From assembly GCF_000266945.1 (NCBI RefSeq), contig NC_018025.1:682001-746000 (forward strand): a DNA stretch of 64,000 nt, in the 5' to 3' direction. Of this stretch, positions 14,294 through 23,346 are shown piece after piece. This stretch comes from Desulfomonile tiedjei DSM 6799. Lineage in GTDB: Bacteria > Desulfobacterota > Desulfomonilia > Desulfomonilales > Desulfomonilaceae. Position numbers and translations under genes: made by a program. Within the stretch, counting starts at the first letter, position 1. Each line of letters starts with the position of its first letter. A model generated the notes under the pieces. That model saw only the letters and a list, made by a program, of their open reading frames with translations, did not search any database and was not told where the DNA came from.

Positions 14294-16076
14294 TAGTTTT
14301 CTCCTTATCAGTCATATCAGTTTGATTTCTCCAGTTGTTAAGAGCGGACTCATATTGCGAACCATCAGGACGATCCTGTCGCCACGCCCACGGCACATTA
14401 GGGTCGTCGCCAAGAGGCCTATGGCGAGCCTTGAAGAATTGAATTCGAGATGGAATCGGCATCGCTTCGCCCAAAACAATGCCTTCGCCCGTCCGCAGGG
14501 CTGGTAACATTCCAGAAAGGGCACCTAAGTCGTCCGGCATGGCCGACTCAACTTTCGAGCGATCAGCAGAATTCGTGAGCCTCAAAGCAATCATGGTTCC
14601 GCATTGACTCAGAATTGTGCTGTCAATCTCGCCGGGCCGTTGCGTTACAACACAAAGCCCGACTCCATATTTTCGTCCTTCTTTGGCGATCCTGGAAATT
14701 GTTCTGTGGGCAGCCGAGTCACCCCCTTCGGGTAAGAATAAATGCGCCTCTTCCAGAACGATCAATAGTGGTTGGTTCCGTCCGCTGATCGGTAGATCTA
14801 ATGCCCAATACAGCAGATCGTAAACAATCCTGATCAGGGTTCCCACGATTGTAGATAGCACATCGGGAGGTAAACCAGAAACATCAAGGACGGTTAGTGG
14901 TTTTTCGTGTCCGACCCACGATTGTACGAGATGATGCAAATCGTTGCCAATCTCACCTTTCAGGTTTGGTGCAAGACCTTCACCAAGTTGAAACAGGAAC
15001 GAATATCGAGAGTCCTGAAGACGACTCCGCAGTAATTCTAGCTGCTTGCCTATATTCCTGGGTCTTGGATGTGCAAAAGGGGCCTGGTTTCCAGGATTAG
15101 GTGCTGGATATTGGTTCGGCAGTAGGTCTTCCGCATTTCCTTCACTAATTTTCTGACTTGGTTTTGTCTTTTCTTTATCCTGAAAAGTCTGCCTCTCAAA
15201 ATCGTCTAACTCAAACCAGAGCCGCTTTAGACTGAACGGAATCGGGGAGTCAGCCGTTATTGCCGCATCGAGTGGAGTATTCTTAAGGTGAGCGGCTGCA
15301 GCTTTCTTTAGTGCAGTAATGTCGTCTCTGACGGCCGTTTCAGAACTGGGCTGCATTTGTCCTAAAGCAATTGCTTGAAGTTCGTCAAAAGGGAGCGCCC
15401 AGAAAGGAACATACAGCGGCAACTCTCCCTCGCCTGTATCTGGTCTGATCTTGAACACACGGCCATATTGCCCGACGGCGGAAGCATATTCTCCATGCGG
15501 ATCAATGACAAGGAGGCGTGCGGCTGGAAAACCTTGAGTTGCAATCGCCTCAAGCAGCACAGCAATGAAATTGGATTTTCCTGAGCCAGTGGACCCAACT
15601 ACAGCTGAGTGCTTGGTAACCATTCCGCCCAAGTTCAAGTCTCCCGAAATTCCTGATGCAGCCGCAATATGGCCAACAGTGATCACCCCATCTTCATTGG
15701 TCGATCCATATATTACCCGCATGTCTTGAGGCGAAACAAGATGGACTTCATCTTCAATGGTCGGGTACTGGCTGACTCCTCTGTCGAAAACTCCTCCTAT
15801 GGACTCACCAAATAATGTTGCGGATAGCCAGCGATGTCCTGGAGAACTGTTTGGTTCCTCAGTCCGAGGAGCTGCTGCGGCACCAACCAAAGTACACACT
15901 AGATACAGTTGATTGTAACCAAGAGGAATGCGTAGAAATGCCCCAACCTGGCCTATCCGATACGAATGGCCATCGATCATAATGAACGTTGGCATATTGT
16001 CCCGAAGACGAATTGTGACAACTCCACCTTTGACCGATTCAACGTAACCAATCAGTGTGGGCCATTCACGGGTCAT
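14286..16076 (-). CDS. herA: HerA-type ATPase of a SIR2-HerA anti-phage system, 596 aa
   Basis: Start set at 16076, where ATGA overlaps the SIR2 stop and GGGAGG lies upstream. N-terminal HAS-barrel-like region, then Walker A GSTGSGKS near residue 165, RLLVIDPHGEYASA, Walker B LLIVLEEAHLF, and the AKEGRKYGVGLCVVTQRP segment with the sensor and arginine-finger residues; this is the FtsK/HerA hexameric translocase core. A charged, proline-rich insertion separates the two halves of the ATPase. In the known defence system HerA assembles with SIR2 and licenses NAD+ depletion or DNA cutting during phage infection. Confidence 0.92.
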   Translation of the reverse strand: MTREWPTLIGYVESVKGGVVTIRLRDNMPTFIMIDGHSYRIGQVGAFLRIPLGYNQLYLVCTLVGAAAAPRTEEPNSSPGHRWLSATLFGESIGGVFDRGVSQYPTIEDEVHLVSPQDMRVIYGSTNEDGVITVGHIAAASGISGDLNLGGMVTKHSAVVGSTGSGKSNFIAVLLEAIATQGFPAARLLVIDPHGEYASAVGQYGRVFKIRPDTGEGELPLYVPFWALPFDELQAIALGQMQPSSETAVRDDITALKKAAAAHLKNTPLDAAITADSPIPFSLKRLWFELDDFERQTFQDKEKTKPSQKISEGNAEDLLPNQYPAPNPGNQAPFAHPRPRNIGKQLELLRSRLQDSRYSFLFQLGEGLAPNLKGEIGNDLHHLVQSWVGHEKPLTVLDVSGLPPDVLSTIVGTLIRIVYDLLYWALDLPISGRNQPLLIVLEEAHLFLPEGGDSAAHRTISRIAKEGRKYGVGLCVVTQRPGEIDSTILSQCGTMIALRLTNSADRSKVESAMPDDLGALSGMLPALRTGEGIVLGEAMPIPSRIQFFKARHRPLGDDPNVPWAWRQDRPDGSQYESALNNWRNQTDMTDKEKTNA

Positions 16077-17320
16077 CCGAATGCCCCTCCCATCGCTTTT
16101 AGGAAACGACAAAACCAGTTGAAGTCTCCCAGCCGCATTTTTCCAGTCAAATCATCAGTTCTATTCGCAGGAGAGCCTCCATCTTCTGGCATCGCATTGC
16201 TGTCAAATCCCATATCCATGAAAGCGCAAGTCTTCCTGTCCACGGGTTGTGTAAGCTGCCAGTGCCCCCAATTTGCAGAAATCACTGCCGCATTCGGTCC
16301 AACCACACTCAAATTTGGTCTCCGCAAGGCTTCCCGAACCAAATCGTCCTTCTCTTTCAATTCTTGAAATTGCAGTGCTATGATGTTCGCTGTAGGCCTG
16401 TTATCTAAGGCACCATATAATACAGCATTAATGTGCTCATCCCCAAAGCTGTATCCGCACGTGATCAAGAGCGCATGCTCTGCATTCAATATTCGAGAAA
16501 GCCTATCTATGTATGCGATATAAGGTTGCTTGCGAGACTCGTCATATTTGCGGTGCGAGGGTAAAATCAATTCCCCTGTGTCGGCGGGAGAACTCCTGAT
16601 GATGCGCCCCTTTCCAGTCCCATTCTCAAGTAGCCAGTTAACGGAACCATGGATCTTCCATAATCTAACCCATTTCGATTTCGGTAAGAGTTCCTCGTCT
16701 TCGAGGCACTCTGAATAGAAGAACGGGCGGTGCGTTCCCACAAAGCCATCAAATACAGGCACCCTCGCCGCTTCAAAGGCCCTCTCGAACAAGATGTCAT
16801 AGTTGGTCGTGAAGATTTCAACAGGAGTAGTCCGATTGATACTTTTAACCCAAGAAGCAAAACTGTCATGAGGCATATCAGTCGGGATCATATCTTCACT
16901 AGGATTCACCGTCTTGGCTATCGCAGCACAAACAGTTCTTTCAATGCTAATGAGACTTGCTTTGTCGAGACCTACCAAAGTCTCGCCATCGCCAATCGCA
17001 TCGATTTTCATTCGAACTTTGGAGAGTAAGTCTTCAACATTTGCAGGGCACGAATCCTGTTCGCATTGGCAGACCAGCTTGCCCCAAGCATCAGTTTGGT
17101 TTTCGCCTATACAGCACACTGCCCGGTAACAGATTTCTGTAAGGCCTTCAATTCCCGGTATAAGAGGCTGATGTGTCGGCTTTTGTCCTGGCAGAGCGGT
17201 TGGTGCTATATTCACTGAACTTGACGTTCCAGCCCCGAAGAGAAAAGAAAGAGTCCGGTCGTGCGTAGCCAGATGATCTCTCAAGTTCTCGATCACTTGT
17301 CTCGGATCATGGGTACTCAT
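16073..17320 (-). CDS. SIR2-domain effector of a SIR2-HerA anti-phage system, 415 aa
   Basis: Start at the ATG at 17320 behind AGGAGG, nine codons inside the longest frame. The SIR2_2-type Rossmann fold shows FLFGAGTSSS near residue 29 (NAD-binding GAGxS), IFTTNYDILFERAF (TxNYD) in the middle, and WKIHGSVNW carrying the catalytic His. A C-terminal SIR2 half (HALLITCGYSFGDEHINAVLY) follows. Family members paired with HerA are NADases that abort infection. First gene of a tight three-gene operon with HerA and KTSC. Confidence 0.92.
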   Translation of the reverse strand: MSTHDPRQVIENLRDHLATHDRTLSFLFGAGTSSSVNIAPTALPGQKPTHQPLIPGIEGLTEICYRAVCCIGENQTDAWGKLVCQCEQDSCPANVEDLLSKVRMKIDAIGDGETLVGLDKASLISIERTVCAAIAKTVNPSEDMIPTDMPHDSFASWVKSINRTTPVEIFTTNYDILFERAFEAARVPVFDGFVGTHRPFFYSECLEDEELLPKSKWVRLWKIHGSVNWLLENGTGKGRIIRSSPADTGELILPSHRKYDESRKQPYIAYIDRLSRILNAEHALLITCGYSFGDEHINAVLYGALDNRPTANIIALQFQELKEKDDLVREALRRPNLSVVGPNAAVISANWGHWQLTQPVDRKTCAFMDMGFDSNAMPEDGGSPANRTDDLTGKMRLGDFNWFCRFLKAMGGAFG

Positions 17321-17961
17321 GCCAACGCCTCCTAATACTCGCTTCATTATCGGCGCAATTTCGATTCCCTCGGTTTGGGAATACGCAAGTGCAAATCGTC
17401 CCAGGTCAGGTCAAAATGAGCAGGACCGATAATTTTGCCGCCCGAAAATCTTGAATGTCCAAACAGCCGCAACTCTTACTCATCTCGGAGTCTCTGTAAT
17501 CATTGTGTTTCCGAGCAATTCGAATAACACGGGATGAGTCTGTGGGCAACAGGAAAATCACTTTGGCGATCTTTTCTCCCGAGCACTTTCGATTTCAATC
17601 TGGCTGATCACCGCTCTTCTTTTTCCATAGACGACAGATTTCATGCCCAAATCTTAACAATACGCACAATGCTGAGGCTGAGAGAGGGGCACGACGTTCT
17701 CTCGTTGTGCTCTTTCGGCCACAATCGGAAGATATATCGGCATATTCGCTTCTCATATCGAAAGCACGGCGACAAATAGGGCCTAATTGCGGCAAGATCC
17801 TGCGAGCCCGGCAAGTCTGCTTCGGAGAAAGAATTCTTTAAGTAAACTACCCTAAACGCCCGATGGAAAATAGACAACGGAGGCGGCAACTTGCTCAAAA
17901 TGAAGCTGCTGTCCCAAAAATTATCTATTAGCATTCATGACTACACCATCAGAATATCCGA
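17321..17961. other. Gap of about 640 bp, no supported gene
   Basis: Presumably holds the promoter of the SIR2-HerA-KTSC operon near its right edge at 17321-17400. Frames here are short and unlike proteins, and no clear repeat is seen. Confidence 0.35.
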
Positions 17962-18255
17962 TCAAACTGCAACATTGCCGATTTGACATCGATTCAATCT
18001 CCTTATTTGCTCGCAAGTTTCCGTAATTTCCTCTAAAATGCTGTGGTAGATCCAAAAACAAAGTCCATTGAAAAGTTCCCAATCGCCGATGGCGTTGCCT
18101 ACAATCGAAGCAAGTGATACCTCCAGCTTGCCTGTCCCTGCCATTATTTCTTCGGTCAAATACCTGATCCGATCAGCTTCTTCCTATGGTGTTTCAGTCC
18201 AAATGGCATGATGAACAGCCATCACGACCCGACCGCCCATATTACGAGCTTTCAT
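17962..18255 (-). pseudogene. Interrupted small gene with an internal TAG
   Basis: From the ATG at 18255 the frame reads MKARNMGGRVVMAVHHAIWTETP, meets TAG at 18186-18184, then continues protein-like (EEADRIRYLTEEIMAGTG, later FNGLCFWIYHSILEEI) to a stop at 17962. The whole would give about 97 residues of plausible soluble protein. The amber codon most likely marks decay. Family unknown. Confidence 0.4.
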
Positions 18256-18480
18256 TTTTGAATACAGCCTGATAAGGGCAGGTTTTTTAGCAGATGGGAT
18301 TCGACCTGCATCAAGAGAATGGCTTTTATGATCGTATCAGCTTGGCACAGCTTATTCTTAATTTAGCAAAGGCAATCGTGGTACCAATGCCAATGTCGTG
18401 CTATTAACTAACCTTCTTCCTATAGTAGAGGCACATCATATGGTGACGCTCTACATGTCGAGATACCAGGAGGATCTTCA

Positions 18481-18744
18481 ATGAAAACTCTTTACAGCGC
18501 AACAGCGGCTGCGAGACTGCTGAACATCAATCCCGCTAGGCTACAGCGGTGGCTGAACTACGGCCATTTCAAGCCCATATATCGGGCCATGCTCGGTGAC
18601 GTGGAAGCACGGCTACTCACGGAAGGAGAGATTCAAAGCCTAAAAAAAGTGATGGATCTCATCAAAGGCGGAGTGCCTGTACAGAAGGCATTCGCTCAAA
18701 TCAACTCTCAGGAACTGGAGAGCACGGTAATTATCGATTTATGA
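18481..18744 (+). CDS. MerR-like helix-turn-helix protein, 87 aa
   Basis: The N-terminal winged helix (YSATAAARLLNINPARLQRW, then GEIQSLKKVMDLIKGGVPV) matches MerR/AlpA DNA-binding folds without an effector domain. Strong GGAGG Shine-Dalgarno. The stop overlaps the next frame (ATGA at 18741), so translation is coupled if the longest downstream start is used. It probably controls or assists the adjacent winged-helix protein. Confidence 0.75.
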   Translation: MKTLYSATAAARLLNINPARLQRWLNYGHFKPIYRAMLGDVEARLLTEGEIQSLKKVMDLIKGGVPVQKAFAQINSQELESTVIIDL

Positions 18745-18800
18745 GGAGGAGAAGAGGCGGAGCGAGGGACTTAGCCTCTCTTTCCGCCCGAGGAGGCAAC

Positions 18801-19436
18801 ATGTCAAACGGAACAACCAAACCAAAACCAAAGACTATTGATGAATGGCGTTCAGAAAGGAGAAGGAAAGCGAAGCGAGAAGGAGGATTTATACTCATCC
18901 CCCTGGAAATGTGGAACGGCGAGGCTTTTCACGTACTCACCAAGGCGGAAAAATTGATCCTGCTGGAATGCATGTCTCAGGTCAGATATGCCCCAAGAAG
19001 TTCTAAGAAAAGAGCAAACTTGCCAAAAGACAAAATTTATAGCTGTACCCTGGGCCATCTGCTGAACAGAGGAGAGTTCGGGCTGCCCACCAAGTACCTA
19101 CAGGAGCGAGGAATCAAAGGGGAAGACACAATATCGAGAGCCAAGAAACGCCTCGTGGAAATCGGTTTCATAGATGTGGTCGATCAAGGGAGCTTTGCCA
19201 AAGCGGGGCGGTTCAGATATTCTGATCGGTGGCGCAGCTACAATGCCGGGGCACTGTCCAAAGAGAACGGAAGCCCGATGTACGACGGCCCTTTACCAGG
19301 ATATTGTCATTACCCGAACATCATACAGTTTAATAAAGCAAGGGCCGAACAGAAATCTAGTATATTATCAAACGAGGAACAAACACAGGACTATAATCAA
19401 CTGGAGTTATTTCCCGAATTAGTTGATGCCGCATAA
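18801..19436 (+). CDS. Winged-helix protein, possible replication initiator, 211 aa
   Basis: ATG at 18801 follows GAGGAGG; a start at 18741 overlapping the MerR-like gene is also possible. Basic N-terminus (TIDEWRSERRRKAKREGG), then a winged-helix region with HVLTKAEKLILLECMSQV and DTISRAKKRLVEIGFIDVV, as in plasmid Rep and DnaD-like proteins. An aromatic C-terminal region (RYSDRWRSY) follows. Repeats of TGTGATAATC begin 44 bp downstream, as iterons often sit by rep genes. Replication role is inferred. Confidence 0.65.
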   Translation: MSNGTTKPKPKTIDEWRSERRRKAKREGGFILIPLEMWNGEAFHVLTKAEKLILLECMSQVRYAPRSSKKRANLPKDKIYSCTLGHLLNRGEFGLPTKYLQERGIKGEDTISRAKKRLVEIGFIDVVDQGSFAKAGRFRYSDRWRSYNAGALSKENGSPMYDGPLPGYCHYPNIIQFNKARAEQKSSILSNEEQTQDYNQLELFPELVDAA

Positions 19437-19479
19437 CGAAGAGCCGGAAATTTCTTACAACATATTGGTATATATATGA

Positions 19480-19595
19480 GATGTGTGATAATCGAATAGG
19501 AGAGGATCATTTTCGATGTGTGATAATCAAAGGAATCTTGGTGACGGTTTTGCAGGTATCAAAGGAATTTAGGGTAATCCGTTGGGATTATCACA
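19480..19595. repeat. Three TGTGATAATC sites (two direct, one inverted)
   Basis: GATGTGTGATAATC is repeated exactly at 19480-19493 and 19515-19528, 35 bp apart, and GATTATCACA at 19586-19595 is the inverted form. They lie between the winged-helix gene and the next gene. They may be iterons, partition sites or operators. Confidence 0.5.
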
Positions 19596-19608
19596 GTGAA
19601 AATTATCT

Positions 19609-19627
19609 GAGCCGCCATCGGCGGCTC
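19609..19627 (+). promoter_or_regulatory. Perfect hairpin directly before a ribosome-binding site
   Basis: GAGCCGCC and GGCGGCTC form an 8-bp GC-rich stem with a 3-nt loop, 5 nt before the AGGAG of the gene at 19642. No T-tract follows, so translational control or mRNA protection is more likely than termination. Confidence 0.4.
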
Positions 19628-19641
19628 TCACAGGAGAAATA

Positions 19642-20175
19642 ATGAACAACACAAATTCAACAATTAAAATCGGAATAGGGATGCTGAAAATTATAGCCGC
19701 CGTGGAAAGCATGAGCAGCTCAATCGAGAGGAAGATCGAAGCGCCTGTACCTATGTCAGGTGCGTGCAGATTAAAGGCCGATGCCATAGAAGAGAATTTG
19801 ACAAAAATCTATACGGCCTTAAACGTAGCAGTGGAGATTCAGTCAGCCATCTCCTTGAGCAACAAAGTCAAATTGGATCGTATACTTAGTGAACCCCGTG
19901 GGGCAAAGTACCCGGACATAAGCATCATAGACGACGATTCTGCGGCCAGCAGTTTGAAGTCGTTGCGAAAAGCAGCCCTGGGAACGAACTCGACATTACT
20001 TGATCATATGGAATCAATTTTTCGTAATTTGCGCTCGGAGGAAAATGTGATTGCGGGAGACCAAACAACGAGAGTAGAAGCCAGACTCCTAGAAGTTGAG
20101 GACATTATCGAGAAAGAAATGACCGTGATCGAGCACCTCCTAGCTGATTTATCCGATTCATCGGTGGCTATGTAG
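19642..20175 (+). CDS. Hypothetical helical protein, 177 aa
   Basis: RBS AGGAG. Predicted mostly helical, soluble, with stretches such as KADAIEENLTKIYTALNVAV and LEVEDIIEKEMTVIEHLLADL that suit helical bundles. No catalytic motif. It follows the TGTGATAATC repeats and a hairpin. It may belong to the same maintenance module as the winged-helix protein, but this is only positional. Confidence 0.6.
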   Translation: MNNTNSTIKIGIGMLKIIAAVESMSSSIERKIEAPVPMSGACRLKADAIEENLTKIYTALNVAVEIQSAISLSNKVKLDRILSEPRGAKYPDISIIDDDSAASSLKSLRKAALGTNSTLLDHMESIFRNLRSEENVIAGDQTTRVEARLLEVEDIIEKEMTVIEHLLADLSDSSVAM

Positions 20176-20439
20176 TCTCACCGTAATATGAGAATGGGCC
20201 AGGCTCCGTCTCCTGTTTCCACGAGCAGGACGACGGGGCACAAACCAGGTTCGTCGGACTGCAATTTCCTTGCGTATCCGGCTTTGTGTCGTACGGCTCC
20301 CACATTCCTGGGTGCCAGTCTCCAATTCCGGGGCGGGCTGGTCGTCAGGATGGCAGACGGAGAAGCGTGCGCCATAATCTTCCCGCCACAATTTCAGCAT
20401 CCACTTTCGTCCTTCCAGGGGATCTTCCGGTATTTCCAT
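20158..20439 (-). CDS. Small hypothetical protein, possibly frameshifted, 93 aa
   Basis: ATG at 20439 is preceded by AAGGAG at 10 nt. The first 55 residues (MEIPEDPLEGRKWMLKLW, then ARFSVCHPDDQPAPELETG) look like real protein. The remaining part is arginine-rich and unnatural, while another frame (VRHKAGYARKLQSDEPGLCP, then LVETGDGAWPILIL) looks better there. A single frameshift near 20300 would explain this. The 3' end overlaps the convergent gene by 18 bp. Confidence 0.4.
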   Translation of the reverse strand: MEIPEDPLEGRKWMLKLWREDYGARFSVCHPDDQPAPELETGTQECGSRTTQSRIRKEIAVRRTWFVPRRPARGNRRRSLAHSHITVRLHSHR

Positions 20440-20650
20440 TGTGGTCCGCTCCTTGCGTCATAAACTACCACAAAGCGGGATCGCCATGCACCTCCTCTTT
20501 GCAAAGCAGTTCGTATTGCTTGATTTGCTGGCGTCACTGGTCTATTCATATATCGCCTTAAAGGACGACGAGAACGCTTGTGGGCGATTTTCTCTTCTTG
20601 GGAGGGCTGTCCCCTTTCGAAGAATATAATTTCGTTCTATGGAGATCCTG

Positions 20651-21130
20651 ATGCGTTTCAGAACGAAGATGTATAAAGTCTATCTTGCATCCCCTCTCGG
20701 CTTCTCTCCAGAGCTGAAATCCTACAGGGACGAAATCAAGAGTAGGCTCAGTGAGTTGGGCTGCGCCGTTCTTGACCCGTGGGAAGGTCCATTCCGCCCC
20801 GCCATTGAAGAAGCAAGCGAAGTCCAAGATTGGTCCGCCCGCACAGCCGCCTTCAAGCAAATAGCGACGCAAATCGGCAAAGCCAACGAAGAAATGATAC
20901 GATGCTGTGATCTAGTTTTGGGCGTGCTGGACGGATCAGAAGTAGACTCGGGGACAGCGAGCGAAATCGGCTTTGCCGCCGCCCTCGGCAAGAAATGTTA
21001 TGGCTTGAGGACGGACTTTAGAAACTGCGGAGACTTCGATGGAATCCCCATCAACCTGCAAGTGCTCTATTGGATAGAATCGAGCGGAGGCCGGTTGTTC
21101 GGGCGGATTGAAGAAATAAGTCTACCCTGA
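20651..21130 (+). CDS. Nucleoside 2-deoxyribosyltransferase-family protein
   Basis: YLASPLGFSPELKSYRDEI at the N-terminus, NEEMIRCCDLVLGVLDG with the active-site Asp region, and SEVDSGTASEIGFAAALGK (family Glu) match the Nuc_deoxyrib_tr fold, which cleaves or exchanges the base of (deoxy)nucleosides. ATG at 20651 uses GGAG at 6 nt. A decayed copy lies at 22392-22700. In phage-defence neighbourhoods such folds can act in nucleotide signalling or depletion; whether this one does is unknown. Confidence 0.8.
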   Translation: MRFRTKMYKVYLASPLGFSPELKSYRDEIKSRLSELGCAVLDPWEGPFRPAIEEASEVQDWSARTAAFKQIATQIGKANEEMIRCCDLVLGVLDGSEVDSGTASEIGFAAALGKKCYGLRTDFRNCGDFDGIPINLQVLYWIESSGGRLFGRIEEISLP

Positions 21131-21237
21131 TTGGCATCCAAAGCTGATGCATTCCTGGATCACAGTTCAAGATGATTTGTCCCTTGATTAAGTACAGTGA
21201 AGAACGGTAGCCTCTCCTACTTGCAACGGTTGCAACT

Positions 21238-22134
21238 TTATACATTCTCTTGTGATAACCAGCCCTTGATTGCCTCAAATAATGCGGACTGCTGTTTTTT
21301 CGACAAGCCCTCGACTGAAATCTTTGTTCCGTCACCGGAAAGTCGCAGTTTGCATTCTCCCAATGCGGTATATTTAGGTTTTCGGCCTCTGCCATCCCTG
21401 CTCTTCTTCTTGCTTGCTTCCACTCGGTTTCGGACCTTTTTCTCGAACTCTTCGGCAGATTCCCTGGCTATTACCTCTTCGTGCTTTTCCACATACTCAA
21501 CACAATCTTTCAGGTGAGCAGCGGCCAAGAGTTTTCTTATGCCGAGATGTGAAAACAGAGGAAGCTTATCACCGAACCGTTCGTATACATGCATATAGTT
21601 GTAAGAATTCCTCTCGGGAAATCCCGTAATTTTCATCCACGTGAGGAAGAGCTTCTTGGGCTTGAGCGTATGCCTAACTTTGCCGAGAAATCTGCCTGTT
21701 TCCGTCATGGTCATTGCCATCTTTTCAGCAATGGGATAAGCCTCCTCAGCTAATCTGATGAACTGCTCTTTGTCCTCCCCCTCAAATTCGACCTCTTCAC
21801 CCTTATCATTTTTTATTGTTGTGGACTTTCGCAATGCATTTATTTGTTCTTTGAACTTTTCGTGAGGAATCAGGCTGATTGCCGGAGGCTGCTCTCCGGC
21901 TGCCGGTAGAGGTGGGGTGGGGGCGACTTGATCGCTGTCTGGCTGAGGCCCTTGCTCTGATTTGGCACTTTGAGACATGTCCATTATTTTCGGATCATCC
22001 GGCCCAGTGTAAGGTTCCGCCTCGGACTCCAGAGGTTTCAGGCTTTCTTCAACCAGCGGCTCAGTTCTAGATTCTTTTGATTTGGCGGCCCTTGCTTTTA
22101 CCTTTTCCTGTCCTTTTTCTTTGACTCTACCCAT
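21238..22134 (-). CDS. DUF3102/KfrA-like DNA-binding protein, 298 aa
   Basis: The long N-terminal 90 residues are Pro/Glu/Ser-rich and disordered. A core with LGKVRHTLKPKKLFLTWMKI, FPERNSYNYMHVYERFGD and HLGIRKLLAAAHLKDCVEYV follows the pattern of DUF3102-type proteins on plasmids and prophages. It is followed by a coiled coil (SAEEFEKKVRNRVEASKKKS) and a small beta-rich end. Start at 22134 behind GGGAGAG. It probably binds DNA and helps maintenance or regulation of the island; unproven. Confidence 0.65.
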   Translation of the reverse strand: MGRVKEKGQEKVKARAAKSKESRTEPLVEESLKPLESEAEPYTGPDDPKIMDMSQSAKSEQGPQPDSDQVAPTPPLPAAGEQPPAISLIPHEKFKEQINALRKSTTIKNDKGEEVEFEGEDKEQFIRLAEEAYPIAEKMAMTMTETGRFLGKVRHTLKPKKLFLTWMKITGFPERNSYNYMHVYERFGDKLPLFSHLGIRKLLAAAHLKDCVEYVEKHEEVIARESAEEFEKKVRNRVEASKKKSRDGRGRKPKYTALGECKLRLSGDGTKISVEGLSKKQQSALFEAIKGWLSQENV

Positions 22135-22167
22135 AAGTCTTTCTCTCCCAGAATATTGCAAATGTCT

Positions 22168-22189
22168 GCGAAAGGGCCTTTCGCTTTTT
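22168..22189. promoter_or_regulatory. GCGAAAGG palindrome with T5
   Basis: GCGAAAGG and CCTTTCGC around a single G, followed by TTTTT, directly upstream of the DUF3102-like gene. Near-symmetric, so it may be an operator for that protein, or a tight terminator for plus-strand transcripts. Confidence 0.4.
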
Positions 22190-22391
22190 GTCTCTAGTAG
22201 TCTTAATCATCCCAAAGGAATCCGGCATCCGTTCCCTTTGGAATGTCCTTTGCGGACTCGCCTTCTTTCTGGACTTTCGTGTCAGGCATTTCATCTCCGC
22301 TTTGTCACACGTTGGTGTGAACTCGCAAGTCAAATTTCAAAAGATTCTTATCATAATGAAGGTTTTTTGAAAAGAATTTTAATGGGTCTTT

Positions 22392-22700
22392 CGAGGGAAG
22401 CGAGCACTGTTCAGAAACGGTCTGCTCGGATTGCGGCTTTCAAGGAAATAGCGGGACAGATCGGCAAAGCAAATGAGGAGATGATAACGTCATGCGATGT
22501 TGGGCTCGGGCTGCTGGACAGGCTAGAGTTGGATTCAAGTGCCTGAGTGAATTATGGTTCGGTGCAGAGCGTCGGACGAACTTTTACAGCTCACGCACGG
22601 ATTTTCGAGGCTACGGTAATTTTGAAGGTATCCTGACCGGCCCACAGGTGCTATAGTGGATCGACTCCGGTCGGTCGAGGTTTGCTCAGGACATCGGTAA
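22392..22700 (+). pseudogene. Decayed copy of the deoxyribosyltransferase gene
   Basis: Residues RIAAFKEIAGQIGKANEEMI, a CDVGLGLLD box, and (in another frame) SRTDFRGYGNFEGI with WIDSG correspond in order to the intact gene at 20651, but premature stops and frameshifts break it. The two copies flank the DUF3102-like gene, which implies a local duplication. Confidence 0.75.
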
Positions 22701-22797
22701 CATGCCGCCATACGATCCAGGACATTCAACGGATTGATGAGAGTGTCCATATTCCAAGACAAGAGTCTCGTATATCGGGTTGTACGCGGGAGCCAAT

Positions 22798-23346
22798 ATG
22801 ACACAAGAAGAGAAGAATCAGATAATCGATATGACTTTAAGTGCAATTGGGCGGATCAACCACCCTCGATTCTTTCGTTCAGAGAGAGGATACCAAGGAG
22901 AACTCTACTGCAGACTGAGAGAAGAGTTTTTGAGCCAAAATTTGCTGGACGAAAGAATGTTAGAACCGGAGTACCAAAAGCGACCGACGGACCACCTGAC
23001 GCAACAGCGACCCGATATTATCTATCACATACCCGCCCCCGCAGAAGGGGAAGTTTTTATTAATAATTATACTGTTTGGGCCCTAAAGCTTCGGGCAGAT
23101 CACCCTGACGTGATCAGTGATTTTGAGAAATTGTACGAAATGATATCGCTGCTCCAGTATCCTTTAGCTGTTTTCCTTAATATAGACTCTGACAGTCATT
23201 ATCTCCATGACTGCATACCTGATTACAGAAATCGGATTGTCGCCTTTACCACAATGCGAAATGAGGCTGAAGGGAAACTGGTGATCTGCAAAGCATATTA
23301 CGACCGTAATGATCTGCAAGAAGAATTTTATTCAGTGGATTGGTAA
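22798..23346 (+). CDS. Putative PD-(D/E)XK-fold protein, first gene of a two-gene unit
   Basis: ATG at 22798 follows CGGGAG. Residues 28-50 (GYQGELYCRLREEFLSQNLL), RPDIIYHIPAP near 75 and NNYTVWALKLRAD near 97 fit the order Glu / RPDI / beta-strand plus Lys seen in restriction-like folds that carry RPDI(V/I) followed by (I/V)ExK. Here the Glu of ExK appears replaced (ALKL), so the site may be degenerate. It overlaps the HExxH gene by 7 bp. Family not firmly recognised. Confidence 0.55.
   Translation: MTQEEKNQIIDMTLSAIGRINHPRFFRSERGYQGELYCRLREEFLSQNLLDERMLEPEYQKRPTDHLTQQRPDIIYHIPAPAEGEVFINNYTVWALKLRADHPDVISDFEKLYEMISLLQYPLAVFLNIDSDSHYLHDCIPDYRNRIVAFTTMRNEAEGKLVICKAYYDRNDLQEEFYSVDW

Noticed and set aside
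17962-18255. Stop-codon reassignment (TAG read as an amino acid)
   Set aside because: Other genes in the window use or tolerate TAG as a normal stop, and nothing else suggests recoding.
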